Below, one piece after another: positions 1-8,197 of a stretch of DNA of 64,000 nt. Origin of the DNA: Marivita sp. GX14005 (GTDB lineage: Bacteria; Pseudomonadota; Alphaproteobacteria; Rhodobacterales; Rhodobacteraceae); the NCBI RefSeq assembly GCF_023370775.1, contig NZ_JAMCCQ010000002.1:434001-498000 (forward strand). The letters run 5' to 3'. The notes beneath the pieces were generated by a model. It was not told the DNA's origin, did not search any database, and saw nothing but the letters and a program-made list of their open reading frames with translations. The translations under genes were made by a program, and so were the position numbers. Within the stretch, counting starts at the first letter, position 1; each line of letters begins with the position of its first letter.

Positions 1-2
1 TT

Positions 3-551
3 AATGAAGCTGCTTTCGAATACATGATTGATCATACCGAAGCCAATGCAGACTTGAGCGCCGCGGCTCGTCTTGCAAAAGCGCAGTCTCAGACGCTGTC
101 GCAAGCGCAGGCTCCGACACGCCTGCCGGCACTGAGGAACGAAGTGATTCAAATCAAAGGGCTCCACAATGGTATGGAATTGAACCAAGCGCTTTTGGCA
201 ATATATAGAAGAGGCGGTACCTGTTCCTCTAGTGAAAGTCGCGACGACTTCTCTAACAAGACAGTTGTCTGGACCTCATGCGAAATCCATGACGAGACCC
301 GCCAAGACGATTGGAACAAAACAGACATTTACCTTAGTTCGGATCGCACCCGGAGCGGGCTGGTACTGACACACATTCATTTCCAATGTGAGTATATAAA
401 TACTTGTGGAATGTCCTTCAATGAGATTACTAAAGCTCCACGAAGCGCTGGCGTGCTTTCAAGAAATTCAGATGATCGCAATATTCGTATCAACGACAAC
501 GGAAATATCACGCTTCCAATAATCGGAACCGACGAACCAATTTTCAACTAA
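3..551 (+). CDS. Hypothetical protein, probably 5'-truncated by the window edge
   Basis: The frame is open from the first complete codon at position 3, with an internal ATG at 24 that has no convincing ribosome binding site, so the true start probably lies outside the window. From the ATG it gives 175 residues ending at a TAA. No family is recognised. The visible part has a helical, Ala/Gln-rich beginning and then a mixed, Asn/Asp/Ser-rich region with four cysteines, which suggests an exported or envelope domain, but this is inference. The DNA is clearly AT-richer than all downstream genes and uses codons such as ATA and AGA that are rare elsewhere here, which is compatible with recent acquisition. 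Confidence 0.55.
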   Translation, partial: NEAAFEYMIDHTEANADLSAAARLAKAQSQTLSQAQAPTRLPALRNEVIQIKGLHNGMELNQALLAIYRRGGTCSSSESRDDFSNKTVVWTSCEIHDETRQDDWNKTDIYLSSDRTRSGLVLTHIHFQCEYINTCGMSFNEITKAPRSAGVLSRNSDDRNIRINDNGNITLPIIGTDEPIFN

Positions 552-759
552 TGCACAGACATCGTCTACAAGTCTTCAGCGGGTGAAAATCGAGACGCGA
601 GACGATCACTTCGACTCGCACACTACTAGTTGGTCAGCAACTCGATTTTGCCCATTTCGCGAATGGCCGGAATGCGAGCGGCATTTGGGTAGGGCGCCGA
701 GAGCCCGGCGTTCACTGAAATCGACCGCACTAAGGGACAGGTCTAAGGCGATTCATCCC

Positions 760-3700
760 TCACCCCAACTCCACCAATAAATCCTTCGCGTCGATCTGCC
801 CGCCCGCTTGCACATGCACCGCCTTGACCACCGCGTCCTTCTCGGCGTGCAGGCCGGTTTCCATCTTCATCGCCTCGATGGTCAGCAGCAGATCGCCGGT
901 CTTGACCTTCTGGCCTTCGTTCACGGCCACGCTGGCAATGACCCCCGGCATTGGAGCGCCGATATGGTCGGGGTTGGACGGGTTGGCTTTGGGGCGGGCG
1001 GCGGCCGTGGCCTTGATCTTGCGATCGGCGACGCGAATCATGCGGGCCTGACCGTTGAGTTCGAAGAACACCTTGACGTCGCCGTCCTCGTTTGTCTCGC
1101 CTACCGTTTGTAGCTGAATCTCCAGCGTTTTTCCGGGGTCGATCTCGACGCTGATTTCCTCGCCCGGTTGCATGCCGTAGAAGAAGGTCCGTGTCGGCAG
1201 GGTGCGGACCGGGCCATAGGTGCGATGGCGGCCCATGTAATCGAGGAACACCTTGGGATACATGAGGTATCCATTGAGGTCCTCGTCATCGATCTGCCGC
1301 CCCTCAAGCTCGGTTTTCAGCTTCTCGCGTTCCGCGTCGATATCGATAGGGTTGGCATGTTTGCCGGGGCGGTCGGTGAAAGCGGTTTCCCCCTTGAGCA
1401 CTTTCTTCTGCAGTTTCTCGGGCCATCCGCCCGGCGGCTGACCGAGATTGCCGCGCATCATGTCGATCACGCTGTCGGGAAAGCTGACATCGACGGCGGG
1501 GTCTTCGACCTCGGCGCGGGTCAGGCCCTGTGAGACCATCATCAGCGCCATGTCGCCGACGACTTTCGAGGACGGCGTGACCTTGACGATATCGCCGAAC
1601 ATGCGGTTCACGTCCGCATAGGTCTGCGCGACCTCGTGCCAGCGCTCCTCGAGTCCCATGGAACGCGCTTGCGCCTTGAGGTTGGTGAACTGCCCGCCGG
1701 GCATCTCGTGAAGGTAGACTTCGGAGGCAGGCGCTTGCTGGCCGCTCTCGAACGCCGCGTATTGGCCGCGCACGGCTTCCCAGTAATTGCTGATCTCGCG
1801 TATGGCCGAGATATCGAGCCCGGTCGCGCGATCCGTATGCTCCAGCACCTCGACGACCGATCCCAGTGTCGGTTGCGACGTGTTGCCCGACAGCGCATCC
1901 ATCGCCGCATCGACCGCATCGACGCCAGCGGCGGAGGCCGCCATGATCGTGGCGATCCCCGCGCCGGACGTGTCGTGCGTGTGGAAATGCACCGACAAGC
2001 CGACCTCTTCCTTCAGCGCGGTGATGAGCGGCCCAGCGGCGGCGGGTTTGAGCAGGCCCGCCATGTCCTTCAGCCCGAGGATATGCGAACCCGCATCGCG
2101 CAGATCCTTGCCCATCTGGACGTAGTATTTCAGATCGTATTTGGAGCGTGCCGGATCGTTGAGATCGCCGGTATAGCAAATCGTGCCTTCGAGCATTTTC
2201 CCGGTATCGAGCACCGCATCCATCGCGACACGCATGTTCTCGACCCAGTTGAGGCTGTCGAAGACGCGGAACACGTCCACGCCGGTCTCGGCCGCCTGCC
2301 GGACGAAGAACTGCACCACGTTGTCGGGATAATTCGTATACCCGACGCCGTTCGCCCCGCGTAAGAGCATCTGGGTCATCAGATTCGGCATGGCCGCGCG
2401 CAGATCGCGCAGGCGCTGCCAGGGACATTCCTGCAAGAAGCGATAGGCCACGTCGAATGTCGCGCCGCCCCAGCATTCGACGCTGAACAGCTGCGGCAGG
2501 TTGGCGGCATAGGCGGGCGCCACCTTGATCATGTCGATGGAGCGCATCCGGGTGGCCAGAAGCGACTGGTGCCCGTCGCGCATGGTGGTGTCGGTGATCA
2601 GCACCTGTTTCTGCGCCGCCATCCAGTCGGCCACCGCTTGCGGGCCTTCGCGGTCGAGCAGGTTTTTCGTGCCGGGCGCGGGCGTATCGGTGCGCAGTTT
2701 CGGCACCCGCGCGGGTTTGAGATCCTCGGCCGGGCGCGGGCGGCCCGCGACCTCGGGATGCCCGTTGACGGTGATGTCGGCGATATAGGTCAGCACCTTG
2801 GTCGCCCGGTCGCGGCGTTTGGCGAAGTGGAAAAGCTCCGGCGTCTCGTCGATGAACTTGGTGTGGTATTGGTTGTTGAGGAAGGTCGGGTGCTTGAGCA
2901 GGTTCTCGACGAAGGCGATATTCGTGCTAAGCCCGCGAATCCGGAACTCGCGCAGTGCGCGGTCCATCCGGGCGATCGCCTTTTCCGGCGTCTGCGCCCA
3001 GGTGGTGACCTTTTCCAGAAGCGAATCGTAATAGCGCGTAATCACCGCGCCGGAATAGGCCGTGCCCCCGTCAAGCCGCACGCCATTGCCGGTGGCGACG
3101 CGATAGGCGGCGATGCGGCCATAATCGGGGATGAAGTTGTTCTGCGGATCCTCGGTGGTGATCCGCGTTTGCAGCGCGTGGCCGTTCAGCTTGATATCGT
3201 ATTGGCTGGCCTTGCCCGTCGCTTCGGCCAGCGATTTGCCCTCCGCGATCATGATCTGGGCCTGCACGATGTCGACCCCGGTGACTTCCTCGGTCACGGT
3301 ATGTTCGACCTGAACGCGCGGGTTCACCTCGATGAAGTAGAACTTGCCGGTTTCCATATCCATCAGGAACTCGACCGTGCCGGCACATTCGTAATTCACA
3401 TGCGCGCAGAGCTTGCGGCCAAGCTCGCAGATCTCCTCGCGCTGCGCATCGCTGAGATACGGCGCGGGCGCGCGTTCGACGACCTTCTGGTTGCGGCGCT
3501 GGACCGAACAATCGCGCTCGTAGAGGTGATAGATGTTGCCCTGCTTGTCGCCGAGGATCTGCACCTCGACATGCCGTGCGCGGGTGATCATCTTTTCCAG
3601 ATAGCCTTCGCCATTGCCAAAGGCCGCTTCGGCCTCGCGCCGCCCTTCGAGCACTTTTTCCTTTAGCTCGTCAGGCCCGTTGATCGGACGCATCCCGCGA

Positions 3701-4203
3701 CCGCCGCCGCCCCAGGACGCCTTGAGCATCAGTGGATAACCGATCTCTTCGGCCTCTTTGGCAATTGCGTCCCAATGGTCGCCAAGCACATCGGTGGCCG
3801 GAATCACCGGAACGCCAGCCTCGATGGCGACCTGGCGCGCGGACGCTTTGTCCCCGAGCGCGCGCATGGTCTGCGCGCGCGGGCCGATGAAGGCGATGCC
3901 ATTGGCGTCGCAGGCATCCACCAGATCGGGGTTCTCGGACAAGAGTCCGTAGCCCGGATGCACCGCATCCGCGCCCGACTGGCGGGCAACGCGTATGATC
4001 TCGTCGATGTTCAGATAGGCGGCGACAGGTCCCAGACCTTCGCCGATGCGGTAGGCCTCATCCGCCTTGAACCGGTGCAGGCCGAGCTTGTCCTCCTCGG
4101 CATAGACGGCGACCGTGCGTTTGCCCATCTCGTTGGCGGCCCGCATGATGCGAATGGCGATCTCGCCGCGGTTGGCGATGAGGATTTTCTTGAAGTCGGG
4201 CAT
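760..4203 (-). CDS. pyc: Pyruvate carboxylase
   Basis: ATP- and biotin-dependent carboxylation of pyruvate to oxaloacetate, the main anaplerotic reaction for growth on C3 compounds in Rhodobacteraceae. The 1147-residue single-chain form shows all domains in order: biotin carboxylase at about 1-450 beginning ILIANRGEIAIRI with the ATP-grasp loop KASWGGGGRGM, a carboxyltransferase TIM barrel from about 540 (TTMRDGHQSLLATRMR), an allosteric linker, and a C-terminal biotinyl domain with the AMKM biotinylation motif at about 1111-1114. Full length for the bacterial alpha4 enzyme. The next gene on the same strand, an FMN-dependent hydroxyacid dehydrogenase about 60 bp upstream, could feed it pyruvate from lactate. 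Confidence 0.98.
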   Translation of the reverse strand: MPDFKKILIANRGEIAIRIMRAANEMGKRTVAVYAEEDKLGLHRFKADEAYRIGEGLGPVAAYLNIDEIIRVARQSGADAVHPGYGLLSENPDLVDACDANGIAFIGPRAQTMRALGDKASARQVAIEAGVPVIPATDVLGDHWDAIAKEAEEIGYPLMLKASWGGGGRGMRPINGPDELKEKVLEGRREAEAAFGNGEGYLEKMITRARHVEVQILGDKQGNIYHLYERDCSVQRRNQKVVERAPAPYLSDAQREEICELGRKLCAHVNYECAGTVEFLMDMETGKFYFIEVNPRVQVEHTVTEEVTGVDIVQAQIMIAEGKSLAEATGKASQYDIKLNGHALQTRITTEDPQNNFIPDYGRIAAYRVATGNGVRLDGGTAYSGAVITRYYDSLLEKVTTWAQTPEKAIARMDRALREFRIRGLSTNIAFVENLLKHPTFLNNQYHTKFIDETPELFHFAKRRDRATKVLTYIADITVNGHPEVAGRPRPAEDLKPARVPKLRTDTPAPGTKNLLDREGPQAVADWMAAQKQVLITDTTMRDGHQSLLATRMRSIDMIKVAPAYAANLPQLFSVECWGGATFDVAYRFLQECPWQRLRDLRAAMPNLMTQMLLRGANGVGYTNYPDNVVQFFVRQAAETGVDVFRVFDSLNWVENMRVAMDAVLDTGKMLEGTICYTGDLNDPARSKYDLKYYVQMGKDLRDAGSHILGLKDMAGLLKPAAAGPLITALKEEVGLSVHFHTHDTSGAGIATIMAASAAGVDAVDAAMDALSGNTSQPTLGSVVEVLEHTDRATGLDISAIREISNYWEAVRGQYAAFESGQQAPASEVYLHEMPGGQFTNLKAQARSMGLEERWHEVAQTYADVNRMFGDIVKVTPSSKVVGDMALMMVSQGLTRAEVEDPAVDVSFPDSVIDMMRGNLGQPPGGWPEKLQKKVLKGETAFTDRPGKHANPIDIDAEREKLKTELEGRQIDDEDLNGYLMYPKVFLDYMGRHRTYGPVRTLPTRTFFYGMQPGEEISVEIDPGKTLEIQLQTVGETNEDGDVKVFFELNGQARMIRVADRKIKATAAARPKANPSNPDHIGAPMPGVIASVAVNEGQKVKTGDLLLTIEAMKMETGLHAEKDAVVKAVHVQAGGQIDAKDLLVELG

Positions 4204-4260
4204 GATATCGGTCCTGTCGCAGGGTCAGTTCTGGGGTTCGAGATAGGGCGCGTGCCTGTT

Positions 4261-5415
4261 TCAATCTGGTGGTTCGGGTCTCCACAAGCGCGCCGCGCCG
4301 CGCAGGTCGTCGGGGCGTTTCGCGCCAAGTTGGCCGAGATTTGCTTCGATGTCCTTACGCAAAACGTCGGTTAGATGCGCCGGACCGTCATCGCCCAAAG
4401 CGGCCAGCGCGTAATGCCACGCGCGGCCAAGCATCACGAAATCCGCGCCAAGCGCGATGGCGCGCAGGATATCGAGCCCCCCTTCGATGCCGCTGTCCAG
4501 AATGAGCGGCAGATCGGTCCTCTCCCGCATCGCCGGAAGAACCTCGATCGGGGCAGGGGCGGCATCGAATTGCCGTCCGGCATGGTTCGACAGCCAGATT
4601 GCATCGACACCAGCACGCTCCAGCGGCTCGGTATCCGCCGGATCGAGCACACCCTTGACGAAAAACGTGCCTTCCCAGGCATCACGCAGCCAGCGCAAGT
4701 AATCCCAATCGGGCGAGGTGCGCAGCAGGTAGCCTGCATGTTCCGTCGAACTCAGCCCGGTGATCTGGCCGGCGTAATCGTCAATCAGCCGCATGCGCGG
4801 CATTCCCGTTCGCGCGATCCCGAAGGCCCATGCCGGGCGCGTTGCGATCTGCGCCAGGATCCGTGGCGTCAGGCGCGGAGGGGTGGTCAGACCCGAACGA
4901 ACCTGCCGTTCGCGGCGCGACGCTACGGGCACATCCACCGTCAGAACCAGTGTGCCAAACCCCGCATCTCGCGTGCGGCGTAACATATCGGTGCGGATCG
5001 CGGCGTCGCGCGGCGGATACATTTGGAACCAGCCATTGCCGTCAAGACAGGGGGCCACATCCTCGGGCCTTCGCGTGGCGACGGTGGACAGGCAATAGGG
5101 CAGCTGCGCCGCCGCCGCGGCGCGGGCGAGCCTGCGTTCGGCATCGGGCCAGATCAATCCCGACATTCCGACGGGGCCGATACCCAATGGCAGCGCATAG
5201 TCCTGATCGCATAGCCGCGCGCGCAGGTCGGGTGCGATTTCGCCATGCAGGATCGACGGCGTGAACAGCACCCTGTCGAGCGCCGCCCGGTTTCGCCGAC
5301 GCGTTGCTTCGGTGCCGGTCGCGCTGTCCAGATACTCCCAGACGAATTTCGGCACCCGCCGCTTCGCGCGGGATTTCAGATCGCTGACAGCGGGATAGCG
5401 GGCATGGTGATCCAT
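4261..5415 (-). CDS. lldD: FMN-dependent alpha-hydroxy acid dehydrogenase (L-lactate dehydrogenase type)
   Basis: Member of the FMN alpha-hydroxyacid oxidase/dehydrogenase barrel family (LldD, glycolate oxidase, mandelate dehydrogenase), oxidising an L-2-hydroxyacid to the 2-oxoacid and passing electrons to the respiratory chain. Family signatures are visible: an N-terminal RVPKFVWEYLDSATGTE segment, the SNHAGRQFDAAPAP active-site His/Arg loop near residue 275, and the FMN phosphate loop LDSGIEGGLDILRAIALGADFVMLGRA. About 384 residues from the ATG at 5415; an ATG three codons earlier is possible. L-lactate is the likeliest substrate, since the gene lies upstream of pyc on the same strand, but the exact 2-hydroxyacid cannot be settled from sequence. 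Confidence 0.85.
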   Translation of the reverse strand: MDHHARYPAVSDLKSRAKRRVPKFVWEYLDSATGTEATRRRNRAALDRVLFTPSILHGEIAPDLRARLCDQDYALPLGIGPVGMSGLIWPDAERRLARAAAAAQLPYCLSTVATRRPEDVAPCLDGNGWFQMYPPRDAAIRTDMLRRTRDAGFGTLVLTVDVPVASRRERQVRSGLTTPPRLTPRILAQIATRPAWAFGIARTGMPRMRLIDDYAGQITGLSSTEHAGYLLRTSPDWDYLRWLRDAWEGTFFVKGVLDPADTEPLERAGVDAIWLSNHAGRQFDAAPAPIEVLPAMRERTDLPLILDSGIEGGLDILRAIALGADFVMLGRAWHYALAALGDDGPAHLTDVLRKDIEANLGQLGAKRPDDLRGAARLWRPEPPD

Positions 5416-5454
5416 GCGCCGCATTTGGGGGCAGGTCCGCGCGTTTGTCCAGAA

Positions 5455-5497
5455 CCGGATTTTCCGAAAATCCGGCCGTTTCCGTCGACGGAAACGG
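5455..5497. repeat. Tandem palindromes upstream of uvrD (dispersed hairpin family)
   Basis: Two adjacent perfect inverted repeats. The first, 5455-5475, has 9-bp arms (CCGGATTTT / AAAATCCGG) around a 3-nt centre. The second, 5476-5497, is a perfect 22-bp palindrome centred on GTCGAC with TTTCC/GGAAA arms. The same two-hairpin architecture with related arms recurs at 7935-7977 and 18446-18486, so this is a dispersed element rather than a gene-specific operator. Confidence 0.75.
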
Positions 5498-5511
5498 TGG
5501 CCGGTTCATGT

Positions 5512-5526
5512 GAACATTATCGGAAC
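5512..5526 (+). promoter_or_regulatory. SOS box (LexA site) of uvrD
   Basis: GAACATTATCGGAAC is an exact match to the alphaproteobacterial LexA operator, the direct repeat GAAC-N7-GAAC. It lies 40 bp upstream of the uvrD start codon, where LexA would block transcription. DNA-helicase genes of this family are SOS members in many bacteria. Confidence 0.75.
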
Positions 5527-5565
5527 ATCTTTTACTTCGCCGCATCCGGGGTTATCTTGGCGGCC

Positions 5566-7929
5566 ATGAGCAGTTTCGATGAATTGGACGCGTTCGAGAA
5601 CGCCAGCCTCTCCGCCCGCGCCATGGCCGCGCGCCCGCAACCCTATCTGGACGATCTCAACCCCGCGCAACGCGAGGCGGTCGAGACGCTGGACGGTCCG
5701 GTGCTGATGCTGGCCGGCGCGGGCACCGGCAAGACAAAGGCACTGACCACGCGAATCGTGCATTTGCTGAGCACCGGCCGCGCGCGCCCGAACGAGATCC
5801 TCGCAGTGACCTTCACCAACAAGGCCGCGCGCGAAATGAAAGAGCGCGTCAGCCGCACGCTGGGTCAAACGGTCGAGGGCATGCCGTGGCTCGGCACGTT
5901 TCACTCGGTTTGTGTGAAACTGCTGCGCCGCCATGCGGAACTGGTGGGGCTTAAATCCAACTTCACGATCCTGGATACCGACGATCAGCTGCGTCTGATG
6001 AAACAACTGATCCAGGCCGCGGGCATCGACGAAAAGCGTTGGCCGCCCCGAATGCTGTCGGGGATCATCGACGGCTGGAAGAACCGGGCGATCACGCCGG
6101 ACAAAGTGCCGGCGGCCGACGCGGGTGCGTTCAACCAGCAGGGGCCGAAGCTTTATGCGCTCTACCAGGCACGGCTGATCGAACTGAACGCGGTGGATTT
6201 CGGTGACCTGCTTTTGCACATGGTCACGATTTTCCAGGCGCACCCCGATGTGCTCGAACAGTATCAACGCTGGTTCAGATACATCCTGGTCGATGAGTAT
6301 CAGGACACCAATGTCGCGCAATATCTTTGGCTGCGACTGCTGGCCTCTTCGCACAAGAACATCTGCTGCGTCGGTGATGACGATCAGTCGATCTATGGCT
6401 GGCGCGGCGCCGAGGTAGGCAACATCCTGCGTTTTGAGAAGGATTTCGAGGGCGCGCATGTGGTGCGGCTCGAACAGAATTACCGCTCCACGCCGCATAT
6501 CCTGGCCGCCGCAAGCTCGGTCATCCGGGGCAATGCCTCGCGGCTGGGCAAGGAACTCTGGACGGACGCGGAGGAGGGCGAGAAGGTCCGCCTGATCGGG
6601 CATTGGGATGGCGAGGAAGAGGCGCGCTGGATCGGTGAGGAAATCGAGGCGATGCAGGCGGGCACGCGCGGCATGCGGGCCATGTCGCTCGATGAGATGG
6701 CGATCCTCGTGCGCGCATCGCACCAGATGCGCGCCTTCGAGGATCGGTTTTTGACCATCGGTCTGCCCTATCGCGTGATCGGCGGCCCGCGTTTCTATGA
6801 GCGGATGGAGATCCGCGATGCGATGGCCTATTTCCGGCTTGTCGTGTCGCCCGACGACGATCTGGCTTTCGAGCGGATCGTGAACACCCCCAAGCGCGGG
6901 CTTGGTGACAAGGCGCAGCAGACCATCCAGACGGTCGCTCGCGCGAATGGCACGAGCCTTGTCGACGGGGCGCGGCACGCCGTGGAGCAGGGCCTGATCA
7001 AGGGCAAGGGCGGCACCGAACTGGCCCGGCTTGTGGACAACCTTGCCCGCTGGGGCCGCATGACGAACGATGTCGGTCATGTCGAACTCGCCGGGCAGGT
7101 GCTCGACGAGAGCGGCTATACCGCGATGTGGCAGAACGACAAGACGCCCGAAGCGCCGGGGCGACTGGAAAACCTCAAGGAGCTTGTCAAGGCGCTCGAG
7201 GAATTCGAGAACCTGCAAGGGTTCCTGGAGCATGTCAGCCTGATCATGGATAACGACAAGGGCGGCGATGGCGAGAAGGTGTCGATCATGACCCTGCACG
7301 CCGCCAAGGGGCTTGAATTTCCCGCCGTGTTCCTGCCGGGTTGGGAGGACGGGCTGTTCCCGTCGCAACGCAGCATGGATGAAAGCGGTGTGAAGGGGCT
7401 CGAAGAGGAGCGCCGGCTTGCCTATGTCGGCATCACCCGCGCCGAGGAGCTTTGCACCATCTCCTTCGCCGCAAATCGCCGCGTCTTCGGGCAATGGCAA
7501 TCGGCGCTGCCGTCCCGCTTTATCGACGAGCTGGATGAAGATCATGTCGAGGTGCTGACCCCTCCGGGGCTCTATGGCGGCGGCTATGGTGCTGCCGGCA
7601 TGGCGTCTCCGGCGATGCAGATGATGGCCGGGTCGGATCTGCACGAAAAGGCAGCCGAGGCGAATGTCTATAACTCGCCGGGCTGGCGGCGCCTGCAGGC
7701 ACGGGCCTCCCAAAGGCCGGTCAGCCAGCCGTCCGAGGCGCGCAACACCGTGATCGATGCGACAGCGATCTCGTCCTACGCGCTGGGCGAGCGGGTGTTT
7801 CACCAGAAGTTCGGCTATGGCGCGGTTCAGGGGATCGAGGGAGACAAGCTGGAAATCGCATTCGACAAGGCCGGCACGAAAAAAGTCGTCGCGCGGTTCA
7901 TTTGTGCGGCAGACGATGTGCCGTTCTAG
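5566..7929 (+). CDS. uvrD: ATP-dependent DNA helicase UvrD/PcrA
   Basis: Superfamily 1A 3'-5' helicase used in nucleotide excision repair, mismatch repair and clearing of stalled forks. From the ATG at 5566 it has 787 residues. Visible motifs are Walker A GAGTGKT (residues 51-57), VTFTNKAAREM (Ia), VDEYQDTN (II), DDDQSIYGWRGA (III), EQNYRST (IV), TLHAAKGLEFPAVF (V) and YVGITRAEE (VI). The basic C-terminal tail carries a Tudor-like segment (GERVFHQKFGYGAVQGIEGDKLEIAFDKAG), as in PcrA. The frame is open further upstream, but homology starts with MSSFDELDAF, and an SOS box sits just ahead. The stop is followed by palindromes and the dispersed 3' element. Confidence 0.95.
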   Translation: MSSFDELDAFENASLSARAMAARPQPYLDDLNPAQREAVETLDGPVLMLAGAGTGKTKALTTRIVHLLSTGRARPNEILAVTFTNKAAREMKERVSRTLGQTVEGMPWLGTFHSVCVKLLRRHAELVGLKSNFTILDTDDQLRLMKQLIQAAGIDEKRWPPRMLSGIIDGWKNRAITPDKVPAADAGAFNQQGPKLYALYQARLIELNAVDFGDLLLHMVTIFQAHPDVLEQYQRWFRYILVDEYQDTNVAQYLWLRLLASSHKNICCVGDDDQSIYGWRGAEVGNILRFEKDFEGAHVVRLEQNYRSTPHILAAASSVIRGNASRLGKELWTDAEEGEKVRLIGHWDGEEEARWIGEEIEAMQAGTRGMRAMSLDEMAILVRASHQMRAFEDRFLTIGLPYRVIGGPRFYERMEIRDAMAYFRLVVSPDDDLAFERIVNTPKRGLGDKAQQTIQTVARANGTSLVDGARHAVEQGLIKGKGGTELARLVDNLARWGRMTNDVGHVELAGQVLDESGYTAMWQNDKTPEAPGRLENLKELVKALEEFENLQGFLEHVSLIMDNDKGGDGEKVSIMTLHAAKGLEFPAVFLPGWEDGLFPSQRSMDESGVKGLEEERRLAYVGITRAEELCTISFAANRRVFGQWQSALPSRFIDELDEDHVEVLTPPGLYGGGYGAAGMASPAMQMMAGSDLHEKAAEANVYNSPGWRRLQARASQRPVSQPSEARNTVIDATAISSYALGERVFHQKFGYGAVQGIEGDKLEIAFDKAGTKKVVARFICAADDVPF

Positions 7930-7934
7930 GCGCG

Positions 7935-8026
7935 CGGACGCGTCGACGCGTCCGGGATTTTCAGTCGACTGAAAATCTGGAGGCTCTGCCTCCAGACCTC
8001 CGAGGTATTTGAGGCCCAAAGAAGCG
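7935..8026 (+). repeat. Dispersed 3'-end element, copy A (three hairpins plus GTATTT...AAAGAAG box)
   Basis: Directly after the uvrD stop come a perfect 20-bp palindrome (7935-7954, centred on GTCGAC), a perfect 22-bp palindrome (7956-7977, ATTTTCAGTCGACTGAAAAT core), a third hairpin TGGAGGC-TCT-GCCTCCA (7978-7994), then the box CCTCCGAGGTATTTGAGGC followed by CCAAAGAAG. The box recurs after trkH, mraY, the zinc-ribbon gene and a glutamine-synthetase gene, each time on the strand of the upstream gene. It probably ends or processes transcripts. Confidence 0.75.
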
Positions 8027-8071
8027 CAAGTCGGCGCCTTGATTCTCGGCGTTCCGGGCGGTATGCACGCG

Positions 8072-8126
8072 TTGTGGCGATTTGTTACCGGATTGCGGGC
8101 CACGTTAAACACTCCGCTAAAAGGCC
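8072..8126 (+). promoter_or_regulatory. SAM-II riboswitch upstream of metZ
   Basis: Matches the alphaproteobacterial SAM-II (metA motif) aptamer. The P1 stem GTGGC (8074-8078) pairs with GCCAC (8099-8103), the loop holds GATTTGTTACCGGATTGC, and the conserved GTTAAAC (8104-8110) and GCTAAAAGG (8116-8124) segments form the pseudoknot strand. Binding of S-adenosylmethionine would lower metZ expression. The next 50 nt hold an intrinsic terminator, suggesting transcriptional control. Confidence 0.9.
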
Positions 8127-8131
8127 TGCCG

Positions 8132-8174
8132 AAAGCCCCCTTTCGCCGTGCCGGAACGGGGCTTTACTTATTTT
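8132..8174 (+). terminator. Attenuator hairpin of the metZ leader
   Basis: AAAGCCCC (8132-8139) pairs with GGGGCTTT (8158-8165), followed by the T-rich tail ACTTATTTT. It starts six bases after the SAM-II pseudoknot strand and ends 24 bp before the metZ ATG, the place expected for a riboswitch expression platform. Confidence 0.7.
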
Positions 8175-8197
8175 GGCGCAGGCCGAGGGGATACAGG

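Noticed and set aside
583-780. 65-codon plus-strand frame between the first gene and pyc
   Set aside because: Starts with GTG without a ribosome site, has no recognisable protein character, and runs into the pyc 3' end on the other strand.
5506-8112. 868-codon open frame antisense to uvrD
   Set aside because: A consequence of GC-rich codon bias opposite a clear helicase gene; its translation has no motifs and is full of Arg/His/Gln.
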